From assembly GCA_038749595.1 (NCBI GenBank), contig JBCDHW010000002.1:124001-188000 (forward strand): a DNA stretch of 64,000 nt, written 5' to 3'. Numbering within the stretch: position 1 is the stretch's first letter; the number at the start of each line of letters is the position of its first letter. Shown here piece after piece: positions 51,386-60,202 of this stretch. Both the position numbers and the translations under genes were made by a program. The DNA comes from Parvularcula sp038749595. GTDB lineage: Bacteria > Pseudomonadota > Alphaproteobacteria > Caulobacterales > Parvularculaceae. Below the pieces are notes generated by a model. It was not told the DNA's origin. It did not search any database and saw only the letters and a program-made list of their open reading frames with translations.

Positions 51386-51392
51386 GGTCTCG

Positions 51393-52841
51393 TTACCGTT
51401 GGATCGCTCCTGCGTCGGCCAGCAATTGACCGAACTCCGACTGATCTTCGAGCAAGTCCAGGGCGCGGTTGAGCTGGCAGTCTTCGCCAACAGGACACTC
51501 CACCGGCTCAATAAAGAGCGCGGTGGCGTTCTCTTCTTCGCGCTCTTTCTCGGCGAGCGCTTCCTGACCTTCCATCAGGATCTCCTGCACGGATGTCGCT
51601 TCGCTAGGCTCAATTTCTTCGACTTCAACGTCGAGGGCGCCTTCAAGATCGCGCTCAGAGCGCCGCTTCGTCGGCTCTTCTTGCCCAGGACGTGTGATCG
51701 GCATGACGATATCGGGGACAATACCCTCTGCTTGAATAGAGCGTCCCGACGGCGTGTAATAGCGCGCGGTTGTCAGACGGAGAGCTCCAGACCGGCCGCG
51801 GTCGAGCGGCAGAATGGTCTGCACAGAGCCTTTCCCGAACGTCTTGGTACCGAGGACAAGACCGCGGTTTCGGTCTTGGATCGCGCCCGCAACGATTTCC
51901 GACGCGGACGCCGATCCACCGTTCACAAGAACCACGATCGGGCGGCCATCGAGCAAGTCGCCGCGCTCACCGAGCTCGCGCATGGAATCTTTCGAGCGCC
52001 GACCCTTGGTCGACACAATTTCGCCGCCGTCGAGGAAGGCATCGGAGACAGCCACGGCCTGATCGAGCAAGCCGCCCGGATTGGAGCGAACGTCGATGAC
52101 CAAACCTGCGAGGCCGCCGCTTTCTTCTTCGAGCTCTTCGATCGCCTCGAGCATTTTGCGCTCGGTCTGCTGGGTAAACCCTGCGAGGCGGAGGTAGCCA
52201 AACCGGTCGCGCTCAAGGCGCGCGGTCACCGGGTTCACGACGATGATGTCACGCTCAAGCTCAAACTCCAGCGGCTCGTTGACGTCTTCGCGCGCAACCC
52301 GGAGCGTGACCGAAGTCCCCTTCTCGCCCTTCATGAGGTCCGTCGCCTCGGTCAGGGACATGCCGAAGACGCTCCTCCCATCAATTTCGAAGATGAGGTC
52401 ACCTGGCTCGATGCCCGCGCGCGCTGCAGGGGTGTCATCGATGGGCGAAATGACACGCACCAATCCGCGGCCAATGCCCTCGCGCTCCTGGGTGACTTGG
52501 ATGCCGAGCCCGCCGAACGTCCCGCGGGTGGTCTCTTGCATCGTGTCGAGATCGTCCGGGGGAAGGTAGCTGGAATGCGGATCGAGGCTGGACAGCATTC
52601 CCTCGATGGCACCTTCCATCAGGCTTGCGTCATCGGGCTCCTCCACATAATTGCGGTGGACCGTTTCGAACGCCTCGCCGAACAAATCGAGCTGACGGAA
52701 CGTGTCCGCGTCAAACGCTGAACGGGCAAAACCCGCCGTCAGCAGTGCTGCGGTCATGACGCCGCCAAACAGCGTTCCGATCGCCAACATCGATGTGTTG
52801 CCGAGGGTTTTCGAGGTCGAAGGGGCTTTGCGGCGCGTCAT
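51393..52841 (-). CDS. ctpA: Carboxyl-terminal processing protease (S41A, CtpA)
   Basis: Protein of 482 residues from ATG 52841 (AGGGA 7 bases upstream). An N-terminal helix (about 18-40) anchors or exports it. The PDZ domain (about 110-190, IDDTPAARAGIEPGDLIFEIDGR) precedes the S41 core, whose Ser is in NGGSASASEIVAG and whose Lys is in TFGKGSVQ, forming the Ser-Lys dyad. It trims periplasmic proteins, probably cell-wall enzymes. A long Glu-rich tail follows (about 400-482). It lies in the envC-ctpA arrangement typical of alphaproteobacteria. Confidence 0.93.
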   Translation of the reverse strand: MTRRKAPSTSKTLGNTSMLAIGTLFGGVMTAALLTAGFARSAFDADTFRQLDLFGEAFETVHRNYVEEPDDASLMEGAIEGMLSSLDPHSSYLPPDDLDTMQETTRGTFGGLGIQVTQEREGIGRGLVRVISPIDDTPAARAGIEPGDLIFEIDGRSVFGMSLTEATDLMKGEKGTSVTLRVAREDVNEPLEFELERDIIVVNPVTARLERDRFGYLRLAGFTQQTERKMLEAIEELEEESGGLAGLVIDVRSNPGGLLDQAVAVSDAFLDGGEIVSTKGRRSKDSMRELGERGDLLDGRPIVVLVNGGSASASEIVAGAIQDRNRGLVLGTKTFGKGSVQTILPLDRGRSGALRLTTARYYTPSGRSIQAEGIVPDIVMPITRPGQEEPTKRRSERDLEGALDVEVEEIEPSEATSVQEILMEGQEALAEKEREEENATALFIEPVECPVGEDCQLNRALDLLEDQSEFGQLLADAGAIQR

Positions 52842-52971
52842 TCTGAATCCCTGCTCACTATTTTTCCGAACCAACACCAAAATGCAGGCCGTTGGTTCCC
52901 GTCAAGGTGGCATCAGGCGCCACCCGTTTCCAAGCGCTGTTTTCTTTTGGACCGTGTTTATGGAGAAATGC

Positions 52972-54117
52972 TCACCGGCTTTCGCTTTCGATCCAGGCCG
53001 AGGGGTCAACGGGACGGTTATTTTTCCGCACTTGGAATTGCAGGCGCGGGGCCGCTGTTGCTGTTGCCATGACGCCAACGGGTTCTCCCGATGACAAGCG
53101 TTGCCCTTTTCTCACGATAAAGCGGTCAAGGCCGATAAGGATCGTCGTGTAGCCGCCGCCGACGTCGATGATGATGACGTTGCCTAAGGCGCCAAACTCT
53201 GACGCCCATTGAACCCGACCAGCGAACGGGGCGGTGACGACAGCGCCCGGCCGGGTGACATAATCGATCGCGTCCCGCCTGCCTCCCGAAGCGTCGCGGG
53301 CGCCAAATGCGCCTGCAACGACGCCAGAAACCGGGCTCTCCAAGAGGCCCCGGGCTTCTTCAAAGGTGTTGGGCAGGTCCCGATCGCGGCGACTGAGCCT
53401 GTACCGCTCAAGCACGTCGTCACCGGACGGCAGATCGCGCAAGCGCCGGATGAGGTCGCGAATGCTCGATGCTTCCTGGGCCAGCCGACGCGCCTCGCGT
53501 TCAACGCGGGTCAGCTCAGCACGATCTTGGTTGAACACCTGCTCGCGCTCGGCGAGCAGCTCTTGGAGGAGACGCCGCCGTTCAGCCAGCGCGGTGTTGG
53601 TGTCTTCAAGCTGCTGGCGCGCTTGGCGCTTTTCTTCGCGCACGGCAGCAAGGCGGACGATCTCCGCTTTGCGCGCTTCGACGATTTCCACCAGCCGCGG
53701 GGTGAGGGACGACAAAGAGATCGCAGCAAGAGCAGCAGCTTGCGCATCTCCTGGCGAGACGACCAACGCTGGCGGCTTTGATCGTTCAAGGTTTTGCAGC
53801 GCAGCAAGAACTTGGCTCAGCTCCGCTGATCGGGCGTCACGGACTTCGAGCGCAATGGCTTCGCGCGCCCCGATATCGCTCAGTTCGCGCTCCAACGTCG
53901 TCGCACGACGTTCAGCGGCCTGAAGGGCAGCCGCGGTAGAGACAATCTGGTTGCGCAGACGGTCAAGACTGGCGCTCATCTCTTCGGTGCGCTCGCGAAT
54001 CTCAGCCGCAGACCGCTCGCGCTCATCGATTTGGCGCTCAAGCGCTTCGAGCCGCGCAGCTTCCGCCGGCGGAACTTCTTGAACGCTGAGGGCGAGGGCA
54101 AACGCGAGAATCATCAT
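52972..54117 (-). CDS. envC: EnvC-type murein hydrolase activator, degenerate LytM domain
   Basis: Protein of about 381 residues from ATG 54117, whose ATGA overlaps the rlmH stop; ATG 54114 is equivalent. A signal peptide (AFALALSVQEVPPAEA) leads to a long coiled coil (about 22-250) with heptad-like charged repeats. A C-terminal M23/LytM domain (about 260-381) follows. Metal-binding residues are lost: the HxxxD site reads RDAID, the YAHL site reads LIGL, and HLHFEVR reads RLQFQVR. As in E. coli EnvC, it should activate amidases rather than cut murein itself. Confidence 0.85.
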   Translation of the reverse strand: MMILAFALALSVQEVPPAEAARLEALERQIDERERSAAEIRERTEEMSASLDRLRNQIVSTAAALQAAERRATTLERELSDIGAREAIALEVRDARSAELSQVLAALQNLERSKPPALVVSPGDAQAAALAAISLSSLTPRLVEIVEARKAEIVRLAAVREEKRQARQQLEDTNTALAERRRLLQELLAEREQVFNQDRAELTRVEREARRLAQEASSIRDLIRRLRDLPSGDDVLERYRLSRRDRDLPNTFEEARGLLESPVSGVVAGAFGARDASGGRRDAIDYVTRPGAVVTAPFAGRVQWASEFGALGNVIIIDVGGGYTTILIGLDRFIVRKGQRLSSGEPVGVMATATAAPRLQFQVRKNNRPVDPSAWIESESR

Positions 54118-54596
54118 CCGCCGCGATGATACGGATGTCGGGCGAGGATCGCGAGGGCGCGATAAATCTGTTCGGCCAGCATCACACGACAGAGCGCATG
54201 AGGCCAAACGGCGCGGCCAAATGCCAAAAGCGCGCCGCCCGCTTGCACGACTTCATTTCTAAAGCCCGGGTCAAAGCCGTCGGCGCCGCCGATGCAAAAC
54301 GATAAACTGCGGACACCGCTATCGCGCTGCGATGCCATGAAGGATGCGATTTGCGGCGACGACATCATCTCGCCGCGCTCATCGAGAAGCACCGCGGCAC
54401 CTGAGACAGCGCCTCGGAGGCGATCGGCTTCATCGGCTGGGTCGCCACTCTTCGATGGCGAAATGAAGTGGTCATCGGGGCCCTTGAACCCAAGCGGGCG
54501 CGCTAAGCCATTCGCGCGCTTGAGATAATCAGCCGCAGCTTCGGACAGCACGTCCCGCTTTGCCGGACGCGCCACAGCCAGAAGCCTCAGATGCAC
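54114..54596 (-). CDS. rlmH: 23S rRNA (pseudouridine1915-N3)-methyltransferase RlmH
   Basis: Protein of 160 residues from GTG 54596, directly after the rsfS stop. The SPOUT trefoil-knot end is present: FCIGGADGFD, then RALAILARHPYHRGG at the C-terminus, both family hallmarks. It methylates pseudouridine 1915 in helix 69 of 23S rRNA on mature 70S ribosomes. The downstream envC overlaps its stop. GTG is accepted because the frame has no ATG at the correct N-terminus. Confidence 0.93.
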   Translation of the reverse strand: MHLRLLAVARPAKRDVLSEAAADYLKRANGLARPLGFKGPDDHFISPSKSGDPADEADRLRGAVSGAAVLLDERGEMMSSPQIASFMASQRDSGVRSLSFCIGGADGFDPGFRNEVVQAGGALLAFGRAVWPHALCRVMLAEQIYRALAILARHPYHRGG

Positions 54597-55004
54597 TTAG
54601 GTGCTGGCCGGTGTGAACCGCTCCGGCGCCCAGATCCGCTCGAGGTTGTAAAACTCGCGAACTTCCGGACGGAACAGATGCACGATCACATCGCCCGCAT
54701 CGATCAGGACCCAATCGGCCGACGGAAGGCCCTCGACCTTCGGCGAGCCTAGGGGGGTTTCCTTGATCATCCGCGACAGCTTATCCGCCAACGCCGCCAC
54801 GTGCCGCTGGGAGCGACCAGAGGCGATAACGAGGCTGTCCGCGACGTCCGATTTTCCAGAAAGGTCAATGGTAACAACGTCTTCAGCTTTCTCCTCACCA
54901 AGCCGATCAACGACGAGGGAGACGAGGGCTTCAGGCGTCAGTTCGGACCCTTTCGCCGGCGAGTCGCCAGCGTCAACCGGGTTCAGAGGGCGATTTGCAC
55001 CCAT
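54597..55004 (-). CDS. rsfS: Ribosomal silencing factor RsfS
   Basis: Protein of 135 residues from ATG 55004; a TTG at 55049 would add 15 residues and is less likely. The family core is complete: VDRLGEEKAEDVVTIDLSGKSDVADSLVIASGRS (part), and ADWVLIDAGDVIVHLFRPEVREFYNLERIW. It binds ribosomal protein uL14 and blocks subunit joining during starvation. It lies in the nadD-rsfS-rlmH block; 169 bases separate it from nadD. Confidence 0.93.
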   Translation of the reverse strand: MGANRPLNPVDAGDSPAKGSELTPEALVSLVVDRLGEEKAEDVVTIDLSGKSDVADSLVIASGRSQRHVAALADKLSRMIKETPLGSPKVEGLPSADWVLIDAGDVIVHLFRPEVREFYNLERIWAPERFTPAST

Positions 55005-55173
55005 ACTCTGCTGAGATATCAGCGTTTTTCTCCAAACAGCACTCCCCAACCTGGGAGCCTGAAGACGGTATCACCTTTGTTGGCCATTGTGGAGCCGCGT
55101 TGAGCGCGATGGTAAAATTAGCGCTTCAGCAACCCTCCCTTCCGAACGGCGCGGCGACGTCGGATCCGAGCCT

Positions 55174-55764
55174 TTACGTCGCGTGTTCAAGCTCACGCGC
55201 CTCACGGATGGCGGTCGAGCTTTCCGGCCGATTGAGACCATCGATGAAACACCATGCGGGCGCCTTAGCGCGCACTAAGGCGGGTGCATTCTCAGCCGGG
55301 ATCCGGTGCTTCCAGTAGGCGCGCGCTGCCACCGCTTTGAGCGGCGCGAGCCGATTGGCCGGCCGTGAAACCACCGCGATGGGTATCGTTTGCATAATTT
55401 CGCGCCAGCGCACCCAACGATGCAAACCGACAAACGTGTCGGCACCCATCAGATAAACGAACTGTTTGTGCCGCTCTTTGCGGATCAATCCGCGGATCGT
55501 GTTGATCGCGTAAGTGGGCGCTTCGTCGGCCTCGGGCTCCACACTCACGGTAGGCAAGCGGGAGAAAAGCTCCTGCGTCGCCGCCAGGCGCTCTTCCATT
55601 GGCGCGTAATTCTCTGGGTCTTTCAACGGGTTTTGCGGCGAAACCAGAACCCGAAACCGTGCGAGCTTCAACCGCCGCATCGCGTGGACCACGAGTGCGC
55701 GGTGCCCCTCATGGGGCGGGTTGAAGGATCCGCCCAGAACACCGATAGCAGTTCCATCAAGCAT
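55174..55764 (-). CDS. nadD: Nicotinate-nucleotide adenylyltransferase
   Basis: Protein of 196 residues. The nucleotidyl-transferase signatures are GVLGGSFNPPHEGH, with the H-x-G-H motif, and the C-terminal ESSTAIREAR of the ISSTxxR type. ATG 55764 follows GGAGG. It forms nicotinate adenine dinucleotide from nicotinate mononucleotide and ATP in NAD synthesis. It heads the conserved nadD-rsfS-rlmH-envC-ctpA order of alphaproteobacteria. Confidence 0.94.
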   Translation of the reverse strand: MLDGTAIGVLGGSFNPPHEGHRALVVHAMRRLKLARFRVLVSPQNPLKDPENYAPMEERLAATQELFSRLPTVSVEPEADEAPTYAINTIRGLIRKERHKQFVYLMGADTFVGLHRWVRWREIMQTIPIAVVSRPANRLAPLKAVAARAYWKHRIPAENAPALVRAKAPAWCFIDGLNRPESSTAIREARELEHAT

Positions 55765-55847
55765 GGTCTTCCTCCCTCAACGCAGCTAGTTCGGCGGTGT
55801 GTGGTTAACGACCGACGACGTGGGCACATCGGCGCAACGGAATACTT

Positions 55848-56819
55848 ATGTCAATTCTTGTCACCGGCGCGGCTGGATTTATTGGAGCGCATGTCGCGCA
55901 GGCCCTGATCGCCCGGGGCGAGACCGTGTTCGGGATCGATAATCTCAACACGTACTACGACGTCTCGCTGAAAAGGGCCCGTCTTGCTGCGCTGGTAGAC
56001 GGCGCTGGCTTCTCGTTCGTTGAGGGCGACATTAGTGACCGCAGCGTCATGGAACGGCTGCGCGGCGAGCGCGCGATCAAACAGGTCGTGCACCTCGCCG
56101 CCCAAGCGGGCGTGCGCTACTCGCTCGATAATCCAAGGAGCTATGCCGAGAGCAACTTGGTCGGCCACACAGAAGTGCTTGAGCTGGGCCGCGCGCTGAA
56201 CACGGAACATATCGTTTATGCGTCTTCTTCATCCGTCTACGGTGCAAATACATCGATCCCTTTCAAAGAGGCGGACCGCACCGACGCGCCGGTCAGTTTT
56301 TACGGCGCGACGAAGAAAGCGTGCGAAGCCTTAAGCGCCAGCTACGCACATCTCTACGGCCTACCGCTAACCGGGCTTAGATTTTTCACTGTCTATGGTC
56401 CGTGGGGTCGTCCCGACATGGCGTATATGATCTTTGCAAGGAAGATCCTTGCTGGTGAGCCTATCGATGTCTACGGCGACGGCGATATGGGGCGTGACTT
56501 CACCTATATCGATGATGTCGTCGCCGGCATCTTGGCAGCGTTGAATCATCCGCCCACGACAGATGACGGCGCGCGGCACCAGCTGTTCAACATCGGCAAC
56601 GATCGCCCGGAGCGGCTGGCGGACCTTATCAGCACCTTAGAGGGTCGCTTGGGCATGAAAGCGGAGCAAAATTTGCTACCGATGCAGCCTGGCGATGTCC
56701 GCGAGACGTGGGCGGACATTTCCAAAGCACGCTCAACGCTCGGCTATAACCCGAAGGTCAGCCTCGACCAAGGCATCGAGCACTTTGTTCGTTGGTATAA
56801 AGACCATTTTGCAGCCTGA
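55848..56819 (+). CDS. NAD-dependent sugar epimerase, UDP-glucuronate 4-epimerase type
   Basis: Protein of 323 residues. The Rossmann motif is VTGAAGFIGAH, and the catalytic pattern SSSVYGAN...YGATKKA supplies Ser, Tyr and Lys. FFTVYGPWGRPDMAYMIFARKIL matches the UDP-glucuronate 4-epimerase group, as does the length. It would make UDP-galacturonate for surface polysaccharide. It is divergent from nadD and lies 83 bases before egtD, which it may share a transcript with. Confidence 0.87.
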   Translation: MSILVTGAAGFIGAHVAQALIARGETVFGIDNLNTYYDVSLKRARLAALVDGAGFSFVEGDISDRSVMERLRGERAIKQVVHLAAQAGVRYSLDNPRSYAESNLVGHTEVLELGRALNTEHIVYASSSSVYGANTSIPFKEADRTDAPVSFYGATKKACEALSASYAHLYGLPLTGLRFFTVYGPWGRPDMAYMIFARKILAGEPIDVYGDGDMGRDFTYIDDVVAGILAALNHPPTTDDGARHQLFNIGNDRPERLADLISTLEGRLGMKAEQNLLPMQPGDVRETWADISKARSTLGYNPKVSLDQGIEHFVRWYKDHFAA

Positions 56820-56902
56820 GCTATTTGGTTGCGCTCAAGCACCGCCCTGGGCTAGCGTTCGCGAGCGCCCTTGCGCGTTGCTTTTTTTGCGAGGCGAGAA
56901 AG

Positions 56903-57826
56903 ATGAACCAGGATTTTCTTGAGGACGTTCAGGCGGGGCTTTCTGCTGAACGCAAATCGCTTCCGCCCAAATGGCTCTACGACGAGCGCGGCTCGCAACT
57001 CTTCGAAGACATTACAAAAACGGAAGACTACTACCCCACGCGTACAGAAGCCGCGATCATGGAAATGGCGTTTCCAGAGCTGGCGAAATACGCACCTCCG
57101 GGTGCTGCAATTGCCGAGTTTGGTTCGGGCGCGGGTATCAAATCGCAACGGCTGATCAGTGTACTGAAGCCCTCCGTCTACATCTCGATCGACGTAGCAG
57201 AGGACTTTCTCAACACATCCTGCGCAACGCTGACGCGTCTTTTTCCTGACGTCGAGGTGTCAGGTGTTGTCGCCGATTTCTCCGGGGACGTCACCCTTCC
57301 GTACAGCTTCTTCGACGCCGACGAACGCTTAGGCTTCTTCCCAGGGTCAACGCTCGGTAACTTTGACGACGGCGGTGCGGAAGCGTTCCTCCGCAAGAGC
57401 CGGAGCAGCCTCGGTGATGGCAGTCAGTTTTTGATCGGGATTGATCTTGTCAAAGATGAAAACGTGTTGCTCGCCGCCTATGACGACAGCGAGGGGATTA
57501 CCCGCAAGTTCACGTCAAATATCTTACGCCGTATGCGGAGGGAACTTGACGCCGTGCTCGACCCTGAAGGCTTCGAAGCAGTGGCCCTCTGGAACAGCCA
57601 GGCAGCGCGGATGGAACTCGGCCTTGTCGCACGGGGAGCGCAAGAGATCGCGATCGGCAACGACGCATTCACGTTTAATGACGGCGAAATGGTGCTCACG
57701 GAGTATTCTCATAAGTATACGGAAGAAACATTCGGTGCGCTTGCTTCCCGGACCGGATGGTCCGTTGCGTCCACTTGGACGGACGCGAACAAATGGTTTG
57801 GCGTCTTCCTACTGAAAGCCGATTAG
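56903..57826 (+). CDS. egtD: L-histidine N-alpha-methyltransferase EgtD
   Basis: Protein of 307 residues from ATG 56903; upstream in-frame sequence is not family-like. EgtD features are PPKWLYDERGSQLFEDITKTEDYYPTRTE at the start (in part), SAM-binding AEFGSGAGIKSQRLI, the LGFFPGSTLGNF motif and the C-terminal EYSHKYT. It trimethylates histidine to hercynine, the first step of ergothioneine synthesis. No egtB lies next to it in the window. Its stop shares TTAG with the folD stop (57823-57826). Confidence 0.9.
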   Translation: MNQDFLEDVQAGLSAERKSLPPKWLYDERGSQLFEDITKTEDYYPTRTEAAIMEMAFPELAKYAPPGAAIAEFGSGAGIKSQRLISVLKPSVYISIDVAEDFLNTSCATLTRLFPDVEVSGVVADFSGDVTLPYSFFDADERLGFFPGSTLGNFDDGGAEAFLRKSRSSLGDGSQFLIGIDLVKDENVLLAAYDDSEGITRKFTSNILRRMRRELDAVLDPEGFEAVALWNSQAARMELGLVARGAQEIAIGNDAFTFNDGEMVLTEYSHKYTEETFGALASRTGWSVASTWTDANKWFGVFLLKAD

Positions 57827-58698
57827 CGCAGGGTCTCAGGCAGCGGCAGGCCTTGCCGCGTCGCGGCGGCGACAACCGTATTGCGCAAGAGACAAGCAAT
57901 GGTCATCGGGCCGACACCGCCCGGTACCGGTGTGATGTGCCCGGCGATCTCAGACGCCGCTGCAAAATCGACATCACCGACGAGCTTCTTCTCGCCGTCC
58001 ACAACCACCCGATTGATGCCCACGTCGATCACAATGGCGCCCGGCTTGATCATGTCTCCAGTGACGATGCCAGGGCGACCGACGGCGACGCAAAGAACAT
58101 CCGCTTCGCGGCAGACGCTGGCAAGATCGTCAGTGCGGGAGTGAGCGATCGTGACCGTTGCGTTGCGCTGGAGTAGCATCAACGCCAGCGGCTTACCCAC
58201 GAGGATGGACCGCCCAACAACGACCGCATGTTTGCCTGAGAGATCAGGGATCAACGCATCGATCAGGCGCATGGATCCTTGGGGCGTACACGGTGTTAAG
58301 CCGTCCCGGCCGAGCAACAGTGCACCCGCGCTCGGCGCCGTTAGTCCGTCGACGTCCTTTTCCGCAGGGATAGCTGCGATAACGGCGTCTGAGTCGAGGT
58401 GACCAGGCAGCGGGAGCTGGACGAGGATCCCGTCCACCGTATCGTCAGCTGCGAGATCTTTGACCACGGATAACACAGCGTCCTGGGTCGAGGTCGCCGG
58501 GAGGCGATGGACTGTCCCGCGGATGTTCGCTTTGCCAGCAGCCTTCTCTTTCGAACCGACATAGACCTGGCTCGCCGGATCATCGCCGACGAGGACAACG
58601 GCAAGTCCTGGCGGGCGCGGCAACGAAAAAGCGGCCTCGCCCACCACGCTCCGGAGCGCGGCGGCCGCCGCTTTACCATCGATCAGACTTGCGCTCAT
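57823..58698 (-). CDS. folD: Bifunctional methylenetetrahydrofolate dehydrogenase/cyclohydrolase
   Basis: Protein of 291 residues, full length. FolD signatures are present: VYVGSKEKAAGKANI with the catalytic Lys, DGILVQLPLPGHL, VVVGRSILVGKPLALMLLQRNATVTIAHSRT (in part) and the end PVPGGVGPMTIACLL. It converts 5,10-methylene-THF to 10-formyl-THF, the donor that PurH uses. It follows yggT by 7 bases and is likely the last gene of a sterol-desaturase-yggT-folD transcript. Confidence 0.95.
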   Translation of the reverse strand: MSASLIDGKAAAAALRSVVGEAAFSLPRPPGLAVVLVGDDPASQVYVGSKEKAAGKANIRGTVHRLPATSTQDAVLSVVKDLAADDTVDGILVQLPLPGHLDSDAVIAAIPAEKDVDGLTAPSAGALLLGRDGLTPCTPQGSMRLIDALIPDLSGKHAVVVGRSILVGKPLALMLLQRNATVTIAHSRTDDLASVCREADVLCVAVGRPGIVTGDMIKPGAIVIDVGINRVVVDGEKKLVGDVDFAAASEIAGHITPVPGGVGPMTIACLLRNTVVAAATRQGLPLPETLR

Positions 58699-58705
58699 GG
58701 AGCCG

Positions 58706-59002
58706 TCACCGCCCCGTCAAAAGGGGCCGAAGGTCGTCTTGGATGAAGACCTCAAGGAAGATGATGCCGAAGAAAACGACCAGCGGTGAAAGATCGAGAC
58801 CACCCAAGCTAGGGAGCACATTGCGGATCGGGCGTAGCACCGGCTCGGTCAGCGCATTGCAGACGTTCCAGATGGCATCGACGACTTGATTATAGCGGTT
58901 GATCACACCGAACGTGAACAGCCAGCTCATGATAATGGTGACGATCAGGACGAGGCGGAAAAGGCCGAGTACGGCCAAAATCAGTTCAAAAATCGCGTTC
59001 AA
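58706..59002 (-). CDS. YggT family membrane protein
   Basis: Protein of 98 residues with two hydrophobic segments (about 4-28 and 73-93). The middle matches YggT: WNVCNALTEPVLRPIRNVLPSLGGLDLSPLV (in part). The start is a TTG at 59002 with GGAG 9 bases upstream, and its first 17 bases overlap the end of the sterol desaturase gene. YggT proteins are inner-membrane and linked to osmotic or ion stress and to cell-division gene neighbourhoods. The TTG start with a good ribosome site is the best choice I can see. Confidence 0.83.
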   Translation of the reverse strand: MNAIFELILAVLGLFRLVLIVTIIMSWLFTFGVINRYNQVVDAIWNVCNALTEPVLRPIRNVLPSLGGLDLSPLVVFFGIIFLEVFIQDDLRPLLTGR

Positions 59003-59954
59003 GGACGGGCGCTCCGACTTGGGGAGGATGCCCCATAGAGGCAGTCTGCCCGCCCGACAAGGACACCCCTGCCCGCCGCTTGATCTCCGCTGTGCTTAGG
59101 CGGCTGCCGTCGTGGCTGTAGCCCGGCGGTGCGAATGCATAGCGGAACCGCTCCAGCGCAGTGAGCCCTGGCTGAGTGATGTCGCGGGCAATTGCGGCGT
59201 ATTCGTGCGTCGCAACGTAAAAAGGGTTTTGCGAGGGCAAGTTGCTCACGATTCCAAACGTGCACGGCTCAGCCGCATCTTCTTCGGCGAACGTCCCAAA
59301 CAGCCGATCCCAGATGATCAAGATCCCCGCGTAATTCGTATCCAAATAGCGCGGGTTGGTGGCGTGGTGCACGCGATGGTGGCTGGGTGTGTTAAAGACA
59401 TTCTCGACCCAGCGGGGCAGCTTACCGACTTCTTGGGTGTGCACGAAGAACTGGTAGAACAGGTTGAGCCCGCCTGCGAAGGCGTAAAGGCCGGGATGCA
59501 CCCCGAGCATAATAACAGGAACGCCGAGCAGATAGGTCCCCGTGGTGACGCTGAACCAAGGTTGCCGAAGGGCCGTCGATAAGTTGTAGCCGGTGGATGA
59601 GTGGTGGATCACATGGTTGGCCCAGCACCAGCGGATCCGGTGCTGGAACCGGTGCACCCAGTAATAGACAAAATCCTTCGCGACCATCGCCAACACCAAG
59701 GTGCCGACCGAGACCCCGAGGTCCCACACGCGGTTTTGCCAAGCAAAGAGCATCAGCGCGCCGACGCCGCCGTAGAGGGTCAGGCTGGCGATCACGTTCC
59801 CCGTCCCCATGGCCAGGTTGGTCCAGAGATCGCGGCGCACAGCCTCCCGCGCTTCCGATCCTTTGCGCCCCGCGACATAGATTTCGGCGGCGATCAGCAC
59901 CAAGTAGATGGGCGCCGCAAACATCGACACGTCCGGCAGAGAAAGCTGTTCCAT
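58986..59954 (-). CDS. Sterol desaturase/fatty-acid hydroxylase superfamily protein
   Basis: Protein of 322 residues with four or five hydrophobic helices. The histidine clusters of the superfamily are present: HRFQHR (HxxxH), NHVIHHSS and SHHRVHHATN, which bind a di-iron centre. LIIWDRLFGTF follows, as usual. It probably hydroxylates or desaturates a lipid at the membrane; the substrate is unknown. The C-terminal tail (about 270-322) lacks helices. The following yggT start overlaps its end. Confidence 0.87.
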   Translation of the reverse strand: MEQLSLPDVSMFAAPIYLVLIAAEIYVAGRKGSEAREAVRRDLWTNLAMGTGNVIASLTLYGGVGALMLFAWQNRVWDLGVSVGTLVLAMVAKDFVYYWVHRFQHRIRWCWANHVIHHSSTGYNLSTALRQPWFSVTTGTYLLGVPVIMLGVHPGLYAFAGGLNLFYQFFVHTQEVGKLPRWVENVFNTPSHHRVHHATNPRYLDTNYAGILIIWDRLFGTFAEEDAAEPCTFGIVSNLPSQNPFYVATHEYAAIARDITQPGLTALERFRYAFAPPGYSHDGSRLSTAEIKRRAGVSLSGGQTASMGHPPQVGAPVLERDF

Positions 59955-60202
59955 CCAAGTGGCTTAGGGCTTCCGCGCGCGATCGACAAATCCCGAGGGC
60001 TGTCCGAGCACCCCAAAACCAACAGTCGGCTACGTTGGAGCCTCGCGCATCGTTTGATGCGTTTGCCCAACCCTCTGGAATGCAATCCTTTTTTGCGGCG
60101 CGTTGTTCTCCGTCTGAACAGCGGTTCGCAGTGCGCGCGATACGACGCAGGGAGTTCCCTGTCTCCTCATTCTTTGGCACAAGCTCGGACGAGGAGATCC
60201 CT

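Noticed and set aside
51400..52721. Long open frame on the plus strand opposite ctpA (over 400 codons)
   Set aside because: It is antisense to a well-supported protease gene, has no protein family features, and such frames are expected opposite GC-rich genes.
59597..60202. In-frame upstream extension of kbl by about 200 codons
   Set aside because: It is antisense to the sterol desaturase gene; the real start has GAGGAG and the family N-terminus.
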